From contig NZ_BAVQ01000080.1 in NCBI RefSeq assembly GCF_000524475.1, positions 62,001 to 126,000 on the forward strand: DNA of 64,000 nt, written 5' to 3'. This document shows positions 1 to 6,928 of this stretch, piece after piece. Under the pieces are notes generated by a model that did no database searches, had not been told where the DNA came from, and saw only the letters and a program-made list of their open reading frames with translations. Within the stretch, counting starts at the first letter, position 1. Each line of letters opens with the position of its first letter. This DNA is from Tomitella biformata AHU 1821 (GTDB lineage: Bacteria > Actinomycetota > Actinomycetes > Mycobacteriales > Mycobacteriaceae). A program made the translations under genes and the position numbers.

Positions 1-1
1 C

Positions 2-889
2 AACTCCGCACAGGGCTGTCCCAGCCTCAGCCTCGCCCTCTGGGCCGATGCGTGGCTGAGCGACGGCGCGTCCCCCGACGCCGTCATCGATGGCCTCTCC
101 GGCTGGGCTGACCTGCATCTGGTCACCGCGGAGAGCGCTGAGGTGGCCGACGCCGCGGGACTCGATTGGCCTGGTGCGCAGGAACCGGGCGCCGTGGCAC
201 TGCTCGGCCTCTTCCGACGTCTCGCCGGGCCCGGGCAGATCCGTCTGTTGCTCCCCTCCGCCGGTGACACTCGCGGCCTCACACCCGGCACGGCCCACAC
301 GCGCGACGCCATCTCCGCCGGCGAGACTCTGCTGCTGAGCCCGGCCCAGCCGTTGGGCGCCTTTCGGGGGCTTGGACTGATCCCCGTGCGTGAGGGCCGC
401 GATGTGATTCGCTGGGCCGTTTACGGTCTGTCCGCGGAGGATTCCGCGACGCTGCCTGGGCCCCACGCACTAGGCGAGGCGCGCCACCAGCTGCGGGAGG
501 CCGTGCGCGACGCCGCCGAGATGTTCACCCGGATCCAGACGGTGGGCGCCTCCCCCGCCGCCGCCCGCGCCCGCATCACCGAGCTGACCGAGCAGGCGCA
601 CGATCATTCGCTGCCGCCGACCGTCTCGGCCCGCGTCGCCGACGTGCTGGACTCCGCGGCCATGGTGGCCGCGATCCTCACCGTCGCCGCGGAGTCCGCC
701 GGCGGGAACGCCGCGACCACCTCTGCGGCGGCGCTGGCCGAGGAGACGCTGCGCCGGCTGTGGGGCGTGGTGCGCGAGGCCCGGTTAGCCGCCGTGCACG
801 AGGCCGCGCGGGATCTGGCCGGTGGGACTCCTACTGCGGCGCCGCTGCCGTCGAGCGTGCAGGCGCGCCGCGGGGGCCAGGGGTCCTGA
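2..889 (+). CDS. Conserved protein of unknown function, 5'-truncated by the window edge
   Basis: An open frame runs from the first full codon at position 2 to TGA at 887-889, about 295 residues with no start codon forced inside, so the gene almost certainly begins before the window. A later ATG at 143 exists, but the codons before it read as normal coding sequence. The N-terminal half is a mixed domain and the C-terminal half is a long Ala/Arg/Glu-rich stretch likely to be mostly alpha-helical. I see no signal peptide, membrane segment or catalytic motif in the visible part. Function is not recognised. It points towards the minus-strand gene that follows, so the two are convergent with only 16 bases between them. 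Confidence 0.7.
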   Translation, partial: NSAQGCPSLSLALWADAWLSDGASPDAVIDGLSGWADLHLVTAESAEVADAAGLDWPGAQEPGAVALLGLFRRLAGPGQIRLLLPSAGDTRGLTPGTAHTRDAISAGETLLLSPAQPLGAFRGLGLIPVREGRDVIRWAVYGLSAEDSATLPGPHALGEARHQLREAVRDAAEMFTRIQTVGASPAAARARITELTEQAHDHSLPPTVSARVADVLDSAAMVAAILTVAAESAGGNAATTSAAALAEETLRRLWGVVREARLAAVHEAARDLAGGTPTAAPLPSSVQARRGGQGS

Positions 890-905
890 GCTGGGCCGTA
901 TCCGT

Positions 906-1541
906 CTACAACGCCTGTCCGGTGTCCCCCACATAACCGAAGTTAATCCGATTCGGGTCAGCGGGCTGGCGGGGAGGACGGGGCGGAGGATTCTGCCGCG
1001 CGAACCAGCCATCGGCCGGTATTTCCAAGTCTGGAATCGAATAGTCGTCCATGTCCACGAGCAAGGGCTTCCGTTCCTCCCCGGGCCACAGCGCGATGAC
1101 GTCGGCCACGGCGTCGTGGATTGCCGTGGTGTCGACATCGAACCGGGTCTCCTCGATTCCGAAGTGCGGCCAGGCCACGTAGACCCCCATTGCGCCTCGT
1201 GCTGGGAGCGGGCTCAGGGAAAACCTCGCCGAGTTATTGCCATCGCTGCTTCCACCTCCTTCCAGCTGAAGTCCTGACCGAGTCCGTGGGAGGTTGGTGG
1301 CGATTGTGCCGGCGGAATCCTCGATCCCGAAGAGCAGTGGCGGGGTGGCGTGAGAAACTGGCCTGCCGAACCCCCCCATATCGAGGTGCTTGTCGCCATC
1401 GCGCTGACAGGCGTCGAGGGAGAAGGTCATACCGCCGGTGAAAACCCGGACATTCGTCATCCACAGTGCGACTGCGTCTGTGTGGGCCAGTACCAGGCGG
1501 AACGGCACTGACGCGCCAATCTCATTCGACGGATTGAACAT
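906..1541 (-). CDS. Conserved actinobacterial protein of unknown function, 211 aa
   Basis: The frame stays open up to 1613, but ATG at 1541 is chosen because GAGGGAG lies eight bases before it; the protein then starts MFNPSNEIGASVP. Its layout resembles a widespread uncharacterised actinobacterial family. An N-terminal beta-rich part covers contacts of the type VPFRLVLAHTDAVALW. A glycine-rich loop follows (GGGSSDGNN). Then comes a phrase of the type LSPLPARGAMGVYVAWPHFG-IEETRFDVD, and the end is proline-rich. No signal peptide or membrane helix is seen, so a cytoplasmic location is likely. The family resemblance is from memory of such sequences, not from a search. The gene stands alone, convergent with the truncated gene to its left. 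Confidence 0.65.
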   Translation of the reverse strand: MFNPSNEIGASVPFRLVLAHTDAVALWMTNVRVFTGGMTFSLDACQRDGDKHLDMGGFGRPVSHATPPLLFGIEDSAGTIATNLPRTRSGLQLEGGGSSDGNNSARFSLSPLPARGAMGVYVAWPHFGIEETRFDVDTTAIHDAVADVIALWPGEERKPLLVDMDDYSIPDLEIPADGWFARQNPPPRPPRQPADPNRINFGYVGDTGQAL

Positions 1542-1903
1542 CAATAATGCTCCCTCATGATCCTGATCGGATAAAATTATCGACCTTGTCACCAAAATAG
1601 CAACGCAGGCCACACTTTTCAGCGCGGCCCTATCTAAGCATCATCTAACGGTCGACCCGACGGAGCGCGATGGCATTGTCGGTCACGGTGGCCATCTGCC
1701 CGTTCGGTCCTGATGCGGCGCGCTGCCTTGCGCGCCGATCATCGCGGCCACCGTGCGCGACGGTGCCGGACTCCCGAATCTTGCCCGTAACTCGGCGCCA
1801 CAGTTTGTTGAAAATGGTTTTATGATGATGCCTGGGCTAAAGTCGGAAATCCTGAGAAATCGTTATGCCCGCATGAATTTGACCGCACCGAAGGAATTGA
1901 TAA
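1542..1903. other. Intergenic region between divergent genes
   Basis: 362 bases separate two divergent genes and are clearly AT-richer than the flanks in the first and last thirds. A 10-base inverted repeat (CACGGTGGCC at 1684-1693 with GGCCACCGTG at 1746-1755) encloses a second short hairpin (GCGCGCTGCC...GCGCGC). No gene is supported here. Promoters for both neighbours are expected in this stretch, but no convincing -35/-10 pair was found. Confidence 0.4.
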
Positions 1904-2518
1904 ATGGGTGGCAAGAAAGAGCCCTATCGGAAGAATGCACTTCAGTCGCATGGTGCGGGAATTATGTTGCCAATCTTCATCATCGCCGGTCTCACCGGAT
2001 GTGGCGCAACCAACGAGAAGGACGGCAGCGCAAGTGCGGCTGTCACAACTTCGGTAGAGCGGGAATCAGCCACGTCAGCAACTCCGCGAACATCCTCTGC
2101 GATGCAGTCCACCGAGACGACGCAGCCGACGACCTCCACGCAGCCCACGGTCACGGTTACGACGAGACCCGACACCGCGCCGCTCGTGGAGACCGCCCAG
2201 CCCACCACTGCAGCGCCAGCGCCCGCTCTCCCCCGGGCGCAATCAAATGCGGTCCAGTCAGCCAAGGACTACCTCAACTACACAGCCTTCTCCCGCTCGG
2301 GACTTATCGAGCAGCTGGAATTCGAGGGGTATTCAACCGCAGACGCGACCTTCGCAGTAGACCAGGTATCGCCCGATTGGAATGAGCAGGCGGCGCTGGC
2401 CGCGGAAAACTACCTCGATTACACGTCGTTCTCACGGCAGGGGCTCATCGAGCAGCTCGAGTACGAGGGGTTCGATCGGGCACAGGCAACGTATGGAGTC
2501 AATCAAACAGGGCTCTGA
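1904..2518 (+). CDS. Lipoprotein with two Ltp-type helical repeats
   Basis: 204 residues. A basic N-terminus is followed by a hydrophobic stretch and a lipobox LTGC with Cys33, so it is predicted to be a lipid-anchored extracytoplasmic protein. Residues about 40-112 are a Ser/Thr/Pro/Ala-rich linker. Two homologous repeats follow at about 116-154 and 162-201, each containing the phrase [AE]xxYL[ND]YT[AS]FSRxGLIEQLE[FY]EG[YF]. This is the signature of the Ltp (host cell surface-exposed lipoprotein) helix-turn-helix repeat, PF07553. The founding member, from a Streptococcus thermophilus prophage, blocks phage DNA injection; bacterial homologues are common and mostly uncharacterised. AAGGAA lies upstream of the ATG. 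A phage-exclusion role is possible but only an inference, as no phage genes are adjacent. Confidence 0.8.
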   Translation: MGGKKEPYRKNALQSHGAGIMLPIFIIAGLTGCGATNEKDGSASAAVTTSVERESATSATPRTSSAMQSTETTQPTTSTQPTVTVTTRPDTAPLVETAQPTTAAPAPALPRAQSNAVQSAKDYLNYTAFSRSGLIEQLEFEGYSTADATFAVDQVSPDWNEQAALAAENYLDYTSFSRQGLIEQLEYEGFDRAQATYGVNQTGL

Positions 2519-2528
2519 CTGGTGATGG

Positions 2529-2777
2529 CTAGCCAGCGAGATACCGCACGACCGCCATTACCCGGCGGTGATCGTTGGAGTCCATCTGGATGCCAAGCGC
2601 GTCGTAGATGTGCGACGTGTGTTGGACCACCGCCTTCTCCGAGATCACCAGGCGCGCGGCGATCCAGGCGTTGCTCCGGCCCTCGGCGACCAGCGCCAGC
2701 ACCTCCCGCTGCCGCGGCGTCAGGCGCGCGACGTCGCCGACCACCGTGCGCAGGTCCGCCAGGAAGCCGTCCAGGTC
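2529..2777 (-). pseudogene. LuxR/NarL-type response regulator, C-terminal remnant
   Basis: On the minus strand the last 82 codons before the stop at 2529 match the C-terminal part of the intact regulator at 8684-9337. Shared phrases include LDGFLADLR, RLTPRQREVL, EGRSNAWIA, RLVISEKAVVQHTSHIYDAL and NDHRRV. The receiver domain is missing. About 22 residues of the linker present in the intact copy (from AVVAGGTAIDPE to SLVDGEF) are deleted, leaving RTVVGDVARL. At about 2778 the homology stops abruptly and a plus-strand GH79-like fragment begins, so this is a decayed paralogue fused to unrelated sequence. The helix-turn-helix is intact in sequence, but no start codon or promoter for a free domain is evident. 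Confidence 0.75.
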
Positions 2778-3173
2778 GGCCCGAAGTACTATGCGGCCCT
2801 TGCATTCAGCGAGTTCGTTGGCGGCCAGATCCTGCCCACCACGGTCACCGGCGACGCGCACCTCTCCGCATTCGCGGTGCGGCTGCCCGACGGCACCGTG
2901 AAGGTCCTCGTAGACAACCTCGACCCGGCCTTCCGCGGCGACGCCTCGGTGGTCATCGATGGTGACAGGCACGATGGCGCCACGCAGTCCGCTCGTGTGC
3001 AGCGGCTTGATGGCGGGGCGCTAGACGCCAACAGCGACACCACCTTCGGCGGCGCGACGGTCTCCAGCGAAGGCACCTTCACGCCCAAGGCGCCGCTGCG
3101 GCTCAAGGCTGGGCCGAACGGCTACGCGCTGCCGATCGACTCCCCCAGCGCCGCGGTCCTGACTGTCGGCTAG
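2778..3173 (+). pseudogene. Glycoside hydrolase family 79-like protein, C-terminal beta-domain remnant
   Basis: An open frame without its own start runs from GPKYYAALAFSEF at 2778 to TAG at 3171-3173, about 131 codons. The text reads like the C-terminal beta-sandwich of GH79-type (beta-glucuronidase-like) hydrolases. It shows KYYAALAFSEFVGG followed by GDAHLSAFAVRLPDG, then a series of short beta strands, ending in the sequence PSAAVLTVG. The catalytic barrel is absent. The upstream edge abuts the LuxR remnant and the downstream edge runs into another broken gene. Family assignment is by pattern memory and only moderately secure; that it is a fragment is clear. Confidence 0.6.
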
Positions 3174-3740
3174 CTCCCTGGTACAGATACCCGGAGCAGA
3201 CCTCGTAGCCGAGAGCCATACCCGGTCTCCCGGCGAGGATGTTCGTGACCGTCGCCGAGTCCGGCACGCTGTCGGAAGTGTCGTTACCCGCGGTGAACCG
3301 GAAGCCGATAGACCCGCCGGAGCTGTCCGTGACCAGGATGACCTTCACCGAGTTGAGCCCCTCGTAGGATTCCGCCAGCGTCGCACCCCGATAGACATCT
3401 CGGACACGGGCCGCGGTGTCTCCAGTCCGGATCCCCTCCGCCGTGTGCGCCTCCCCGCCAGAGCCGCCTCCGCCATGCCAGCTTGGATCTGCGCGGTGCC
3501 GCCGAATGTCAGCGCGCCGGGGTCCACGCTGGCGGCGGGGCTGACCAGAGTGGGACTTGCCGGACAGGGACTGCTTGTTGGCGCGGTATTGCGGGGCAGG
3601 CACTGGCAGAGCACTATCCGGGTGATGGCACCGTCGTCTCCGAGGCGATCCGTAGTCATCTTGTACGCGGTCGTAGCATTCTTGTTCGCGACCGGCGGGC
3701 CATAGAGGCCTGTGGCGGCGCGCAGTGGGGAGCCGACCAC
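3174..3740 (-). pseudogene. Broken exported-protein-like gene (two frames, C-terminal half best preserved)
   Basis: On the minus strand one frame carries PASPTLVSPAASVDPGALTF and GTAQIQAGMAEAALAG down to about 3455. A second frame continues with AEGIRTGDTAARVRDVYRG and ends near CSGYLYQGAS at 3174. These are the two halves of a common actinobacterial secreted or lipoprotein pattern, an I-xxGMTEAEA half followed by a TxEGIRVGDTxAxVxxxYP half with a late Cys. The middle of such proteins is missing here and the halves are out of frame. There is no stop codon after the last homologous residue; the frame runs into the GH79 remnant. I read it as a pseudogene with an internal deletion and a lost 3' end. 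Confidence 0.55.
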
Positions 3741-3749
3741 CTCCCCGCC

Positions 3750-3957
3750 TGATCAAGCAGCGGATCGCCGACGTGCGCACGTTCACGAGCGACATCCGAC
3801 GCGTTGCCGAGCGCGGCACCGCGCTCGATCCCGAGGTGGTTTCGGTGCTGGTCACACGGGTGAGTCGAGGTACCTCGGCAGTATGGATGCCGACGATCAC
3901 CGTCGCGTGCTCGCCGTCGTCCGCCACCTGCAAGCGCCAGTTCCGCACGCACACTGA
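3750..3957 (+). pseudogene. Second LuxR-type response regulator remnant, DNA-binding helices deleted
   Basis: On the plus strand one frame encodes LIKQRIADVRTFTSDIRR and ERGTALDPEVVSVLVTR. This is the receiver/linker junction of the same regulator family as the intact protein at 8684-9337, which has LLKQRISDLDGFLADLR and GGTAIDPEVIEVMVNR. After a frame change the sequence resumes with MDADDHRRVLAVVRHL and stops at TGA 3955-3957, matching the last helix of the family. The whole helix-turn-helix between them is absent. This is a dead paralogue. A strong hairpin terminator starts at its stop codon. Confidence 0.7.
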
Positions 3958-3993
3958 GGCCCCGCACGCCTCGGTGGAGGGGTGCGGGGCCTC
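3956..3993. terminator. Bidirectional hairpin terminator
   Basis: GAGGCCCCGCAC at 3956-3967 pairs perfectly with GTGCGGGGCCTC at 3982-3993 around a 14-base loop. It sits 14 bases past the stop of the minus-strand lipoprotein gene that ends at 4008 and overlaps the stop of the plus-strand LuxR remnant, so it can serve both directions. No strong U-tract follows, as is usual for actinobacteria. Confidence 0.75.
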
Positions 3994-4007
3994 AGCGTCG
4001 CAACTAC

Positions 4008-5249
4008 TTACATGCCGTACATCGTCTCGATCAAGAGCCGAGCGAGATCCGCCGCGGGCGGCCGGCCATCTGCGCCCGGCGCGAGGTTCGTCCACACGAC
4101 CACGGTGATGTCGGTCTCGGGGTCGTACCCCATGAAGGAGTTGTAGCCCGGCAGCGAGCCAATGTGCCCAAAGAAAGAACCCATCTCCGCGATTGCCCAC
4201 CCGTAAGCACCACCGTCGTTCGGCTGGAAGCTCTCCATCCGTTTCTGCTGCATTTCATTGCTCAGCAGTCCTCCGCCGCCGAGGGCTTCAACCCAGGTCG
4301 CCAGGTCTGATGCGGTGGAGATGCCCATGCCGGCCGCCGACGTCCACGATGCGTTGTCGTTGGTATGGTCGGTCGGCAGCAGCTCACCCGCCGCCGCCGC
4401 AGCGAGGTCGTCCTCGGAGAGTGACGGCTGCGTCATCGTGTCCACGTTGTTCGAGAACATGTATCCGTGCGAATACGGCTTCGGGATCGAGGTGTCGGTC
4501 ACAGCCGGGTACGACGTCTCGGTGAGCCCGAGTGGTGCGAATAGCCTCTGTTCGAAGATCTCGTTCAGTGGCTTGCCATCGAGATCCTCGGCGATGAGTC
4601 CAAGCAGCACCGTATTGGTGTTCGAGTACTCGTAACCCGCTCCTGGCGCGAAATACGGCGGCTCGGCGAGACCCATGCGCACGAGCTCCTCCGGATCCCA
4701 GACACGCTCCGGCGTCACATCCAGCGCGGTGTTCAACTCGAGAGTCGTCGTGTAATTGAACAGCCCGCTGCGCATATTCAGCAACTGTTCGATCGTGATG
4801 TTGTCGCCGTTTGGCACATCCGGGCGATACATCGACACCGGATCTTCGAGGGCGATCGCACCCTCCTCGACGAGCTGCAGGATGACGGTTCCCGTCCATG
4901 TCTTCGTGTTGGAGCCGATCCGAATGTGATCCTCCATCGTGACGGGCGTTGACCCAGCCCATTCGGTGACCCCGTATGCGCTCTCGACATCACCGTCGGG
5001 CGTGCGGATGAGCATGACGGCACCCGGAACGAGCATCTCAGCGGCGGATTTCTCGAATGCTGCGGTGAGTTCATCCGCATTGAACGTGAAGGCGGAGTCT
5101 GTGGAGGGTGCCTCAGTTGGGCTGGCCGTGCCCGGCGAGGCACTACCGCCGGCGCAACCCGCGAGCACGAGCGCCGCGGCGACGAAGACTGCCGCGGCGC
5201 TTCGTGCCGGGAAACCGTCTCGGAGGACTACGCGTCGTATGTTCTTCAT
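4008..5249 (-). CDS. Penicillin-binding-protein-like serine hydrolase, lipoprotein
   Basis: 413 residues from ATG at 5249. A GTG at 5285 in the same frame is possible, but the ATG gives a clean lipoprotein signal (MKNIRRVV..., lipobox LAGC, Cys32). The body is a class C beta-lactamase / D,D-peptidase fold. SNTK at 113-116 provides the nucleophile Ser and Lys, YSN at 208-210 is the second motif, and HIG at 362-364 replaces the usual KTG, as in many serine hydrolases of this family. Expected substrates are D-Ala-D-Ala-type peptides, esters or beta-lactams outside the membrane. The ATG overlaps the stop of a 26-codon upstream ORF (ATGA), indicating translational coupling. A terminator follows at 3956-3993. 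Substrate cannot be told from sequence. Confidence 0.88.
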   Translation of the reverse strand: MKNIRRVVLRDGFPARSAAAVFVAAALVLAGCAGGSASPGTASPTEAPSTDSAFTFNADELTAAFEKSAAEMLVPGAVMLIRTPDGDVESAYGVTEWAGSTPVTMEDHIRIGSNTKTWTGTVILQLVEEGAIALEDPVSMYRPDVPNGDNITIEQLLNMRSGLFNYTTTLELNTALDVTPERVWDPEELVRMGLAEPPYFAPGAGYEYSNTNTVLLGLIAEDLDGKPLNEIFEQRLFAPLGLTETSYPAVTDTSIPKPYSHGYMFSNNVDTMTQPSLSEDDLAAAAAGELLPTDHTNDNASWTSAAGMGISTASDLATWVEALGGGGLLSNEMQQKRMESFQPNDGGAYGWAIAEMGSFFGHIGSLPGYNSFMGYDPETDITVVVWTNLAPGADGRPPAADLARLLIETMYGM

Positions 5250-5326
5250 GCCGTCCACATCACTCGAATAGCGTCGTCGGCCCACGCCTTGGCGATGACC
5301 TTTGCGTATGAGTCTTCTTCAGACAT
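5246..5326 (-). CDS. 26-codon micro-ORF resembling an NHLP/nitrile-hydratase-like leader peptide
   Basis: ATG at 5326 is preceded by GAGG with six bases of spacing, and the frame ends in TGA at 5248-5246, overlapping the ATG of the PBP-like lipoprotein gene (ATGA). The 26-residue product contains YAKVIAKAWADDAIR. It resembles the start of the NHLP (nitrile hydratase leader peptide) domain used as a leader in some ribosomal peptide families, whose typical text is IAKAWADEAFKxRLLxDP. After the IR the resemblance is lost and the peptide stops, so this is either a truncated relic or a short coupled leader. No core peptide, maturase or nitrile hydratase gene is next to it. The resemblance rests on a short segment judged by eye. 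Confidence 0.5.
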   Translation of the reverse strand: MSEEDSYAKVIAKAWADDAIRVMWTA

Positions 5327-5710
5327 GAGAACCTCGTGTTCTGTCGAGTAGTTCGAGCGAGGCGGCTCCACACTCGATGACTTCAACAATCCCAGTTCTG
5401 CGCCGGGGCAACCATGGACCTAAATCCCCTCTCTCGAGGAACCCGGTCGCCTGCTTGCACTTGCCAAACCGACAGGGTGGCAGCGTCGCACCTTCGGCGC
5501 CGGCGGACCATGGACGCAGAATCCGCGACATCCCGCACGGATCCTGGCGAAAGGATTGAACGGAGCGCGACGATGAGGCATAACGGTGCAGGACAGTGAC
5601 GAAACGGCTTCGGCACACCGGATCTAGGTCTATGGACGTGGCGGCGCGGGGTCGGCATCATCGGAATTGAAACAACCGGCCCACCCAATTGCGGATGGTA
5701 GGAGAAGGAC
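5327..5710. other. Intergenic region between divergent PBP-like genes
   Basis: 384 bases between the micro-ORF and the plus-strand PBP-like gene. It must hold the divergent promoters. No supported gene was found. A 10-mer CTAGGTCTAT at 5624-5633 also occurs inside the inverted repeat upstream of the M23 peptidase gene (12154-12163), which may be chance. Confidence 0.35.
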
Positions 5711-6928
5711 ATGACGAACACATGCGGTCGTTCACGCCGAGCTCCTACGCTCGCAACGGCAGTGGCGCTTGTCGCGGCGAGCGGTCTGCTGCTCGGCGGA
5801 TGCTCCTCGCCCTCCTCCGATAGTGGCGCGATCGACGCTGGTAACACCGTGGCGCCGATCACAATCGAAGTCTCTCGCCCTGCTGCTCCTGAGGGCGAAC
5901 TCCCTGAGGCGCTCCAAACCGAGCTCCAAGCCGCACTCGAGACGGTCATGGCCACCTACGACGTGCCCGGAGCAGCCGCTGGCGTTTGGGTGCCCGGCGA
6001 AGGTTCGTGGACAACGGCCGCCGGCCTCGCCGACATCGACGGAGGTATCCCCGCAACGACCGACATGGTGTGGCCCATTCGCAGCATCACGAAGTCATAC
6101 ACGGTCAGCCTGATCCTTCAGCTCGCCGACGAGGGCGAACTGAGACTCGACGACACCATCGATAAGTACGTTGACGGCGTCACCAATGGCGACCAGATTA
6201 CCTTGCTCGAACTGGCGAACATGTCTAGCGGCAATGCCGACTACGTCAATGAGGCTTTCCTCGCCGAGTGGCAGGCCGACCCCACGAAGATCTTCACACT
6301 TGACGAACTGAACAGTGGGGCTCTCGACCAACCGGCTGAGTTTGCACCCGGCACGCAGTACGTCTACACCAACTCCAACATCAACCTGCTCGGTGCCGTG
6401 ATCGAGAAGGTGACCGGTGAACCGTATGCCGATGTGCTGCAGGAGCGCATCCTCGATCCTCTCGAACAAACCGGCACGAGCTACATGCTCGATGCCTCCA
6501 AATGGACCGAACCTCACCCAGTGGGGTATGTCATCGAAAATGGTGTTGCCGAGGCGCGGGAGGAGAACTCCTCGATCCTCGGCCCGGCCGGGTCGATGTT
6601 CTCAACACTCGACGACGGCCGCGTGTGGGCAGAGACTCTTGGGTCTGGTGCGCTGCTGAAGCCAGAGACACAGAAACTGCGCGAGATCGGCCACAAGATC
6701 GCCAAACCGCCCTACGACCTCTACGCGGTGGGGATGGGAACGACCAACGGATGGTGGGGTCACAACGGGGAAGGCGTGGGATTCACCGCCGCGACCTTCT
6801 ATGACAGTGAAACAGGGGCGAGCATCGTGGTGTACATGAACGAGTCGGACACCGCAGACCAATCGCACCCTGCCGACGAGGCCTTCCGAGCCCTCGCCGC
6901 CGTACTCGAGAACGGAGCGGGCAAGTGA
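5711..6928 (+). CDS. Penicillin-binding-protein-like serine hydrolase, lipoprotein
   Basis: 405 residues. GGAGAAGG lies just before the ATG. The signal peptide ends in lipobox LGGC with Cys31, so the protein is lipid-anchored outside the membrane. The catalytic domain is of the class C beta-lactamase / D,D-carboxypeptidase type: SITK at 125-128, YTN at 219-221 and HNG at 351-353 in the place of KTG. It is a diverged relative of the divergent gene at 4008-5249. Its TGA overlaps the GTG of the following DacB-like gene, so the two are translated together. This suggests a shared role in trimming peptidoglycan stem peptides or modifying a related D-amino-acid substrate. It has no obvious beta-lactamase-specific feature, and resistance should not be assumed. 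Confidence 0.87.
   Translation: MTNTCGRSRRAPTLATAVALVAASGLLLGGCSSPSSDSGAIDAGNTVAPITIEVSRPAAPEGELPEALQTELQAALETVMATYDVPGAAAGVWVPGEGSWTTAAGLADIDGGIPATTDMVWPIRSITKSYTVSLILQLADEGELRLDDTIDKYVDGVTNGDQITLLELANMSSGNADYVNEAFLAEWQADPTKIFTLDELNSGALDQPAEFAPGTQYVYTNSNINLLGAVIEKVTGEPYADVLQERILDPLEQTGTSYMLDASKWTEPHPVGYVIENGVAEAREENSSILGPAGSMFSTLDDGRVWAETLGSGALLKPETQKLREIGHKIAKPPYDLYAVGMGTTNGWWGHNGEGVGFTAATFYDSETGASIVVYMNESDTADQSHPADEAFRALAAVLENGAGK

Noticed and set aside
1684-1755. 10-base inverted repeat as a terminator
   Set aside because: It lies upstream of both divergent genes, the arms are 52 bases apart, and no transcript would end there.
3103-4200. 365-codon minus-strand ORF
   Set aside because: Only its last part (about 3174-3450) reads as protein; the rest is a chance opening across remnants and the terminator, so it is listed as a pseudogene fragment instead.
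5624-5633. CTAGGTCTAT as a shared operator with 12154-12163
   Set aside because: A single 10-mer match without its inverted partner is too weak to call a site.
4008-6928. True class C beta-lactamases
   Set aside because: Both have SxxK and YxN but HIG/HNG instead of KTG and are lipoproteins, which fits the wider serine hydrolase/D,D-peptidase family; resistance is not supported.
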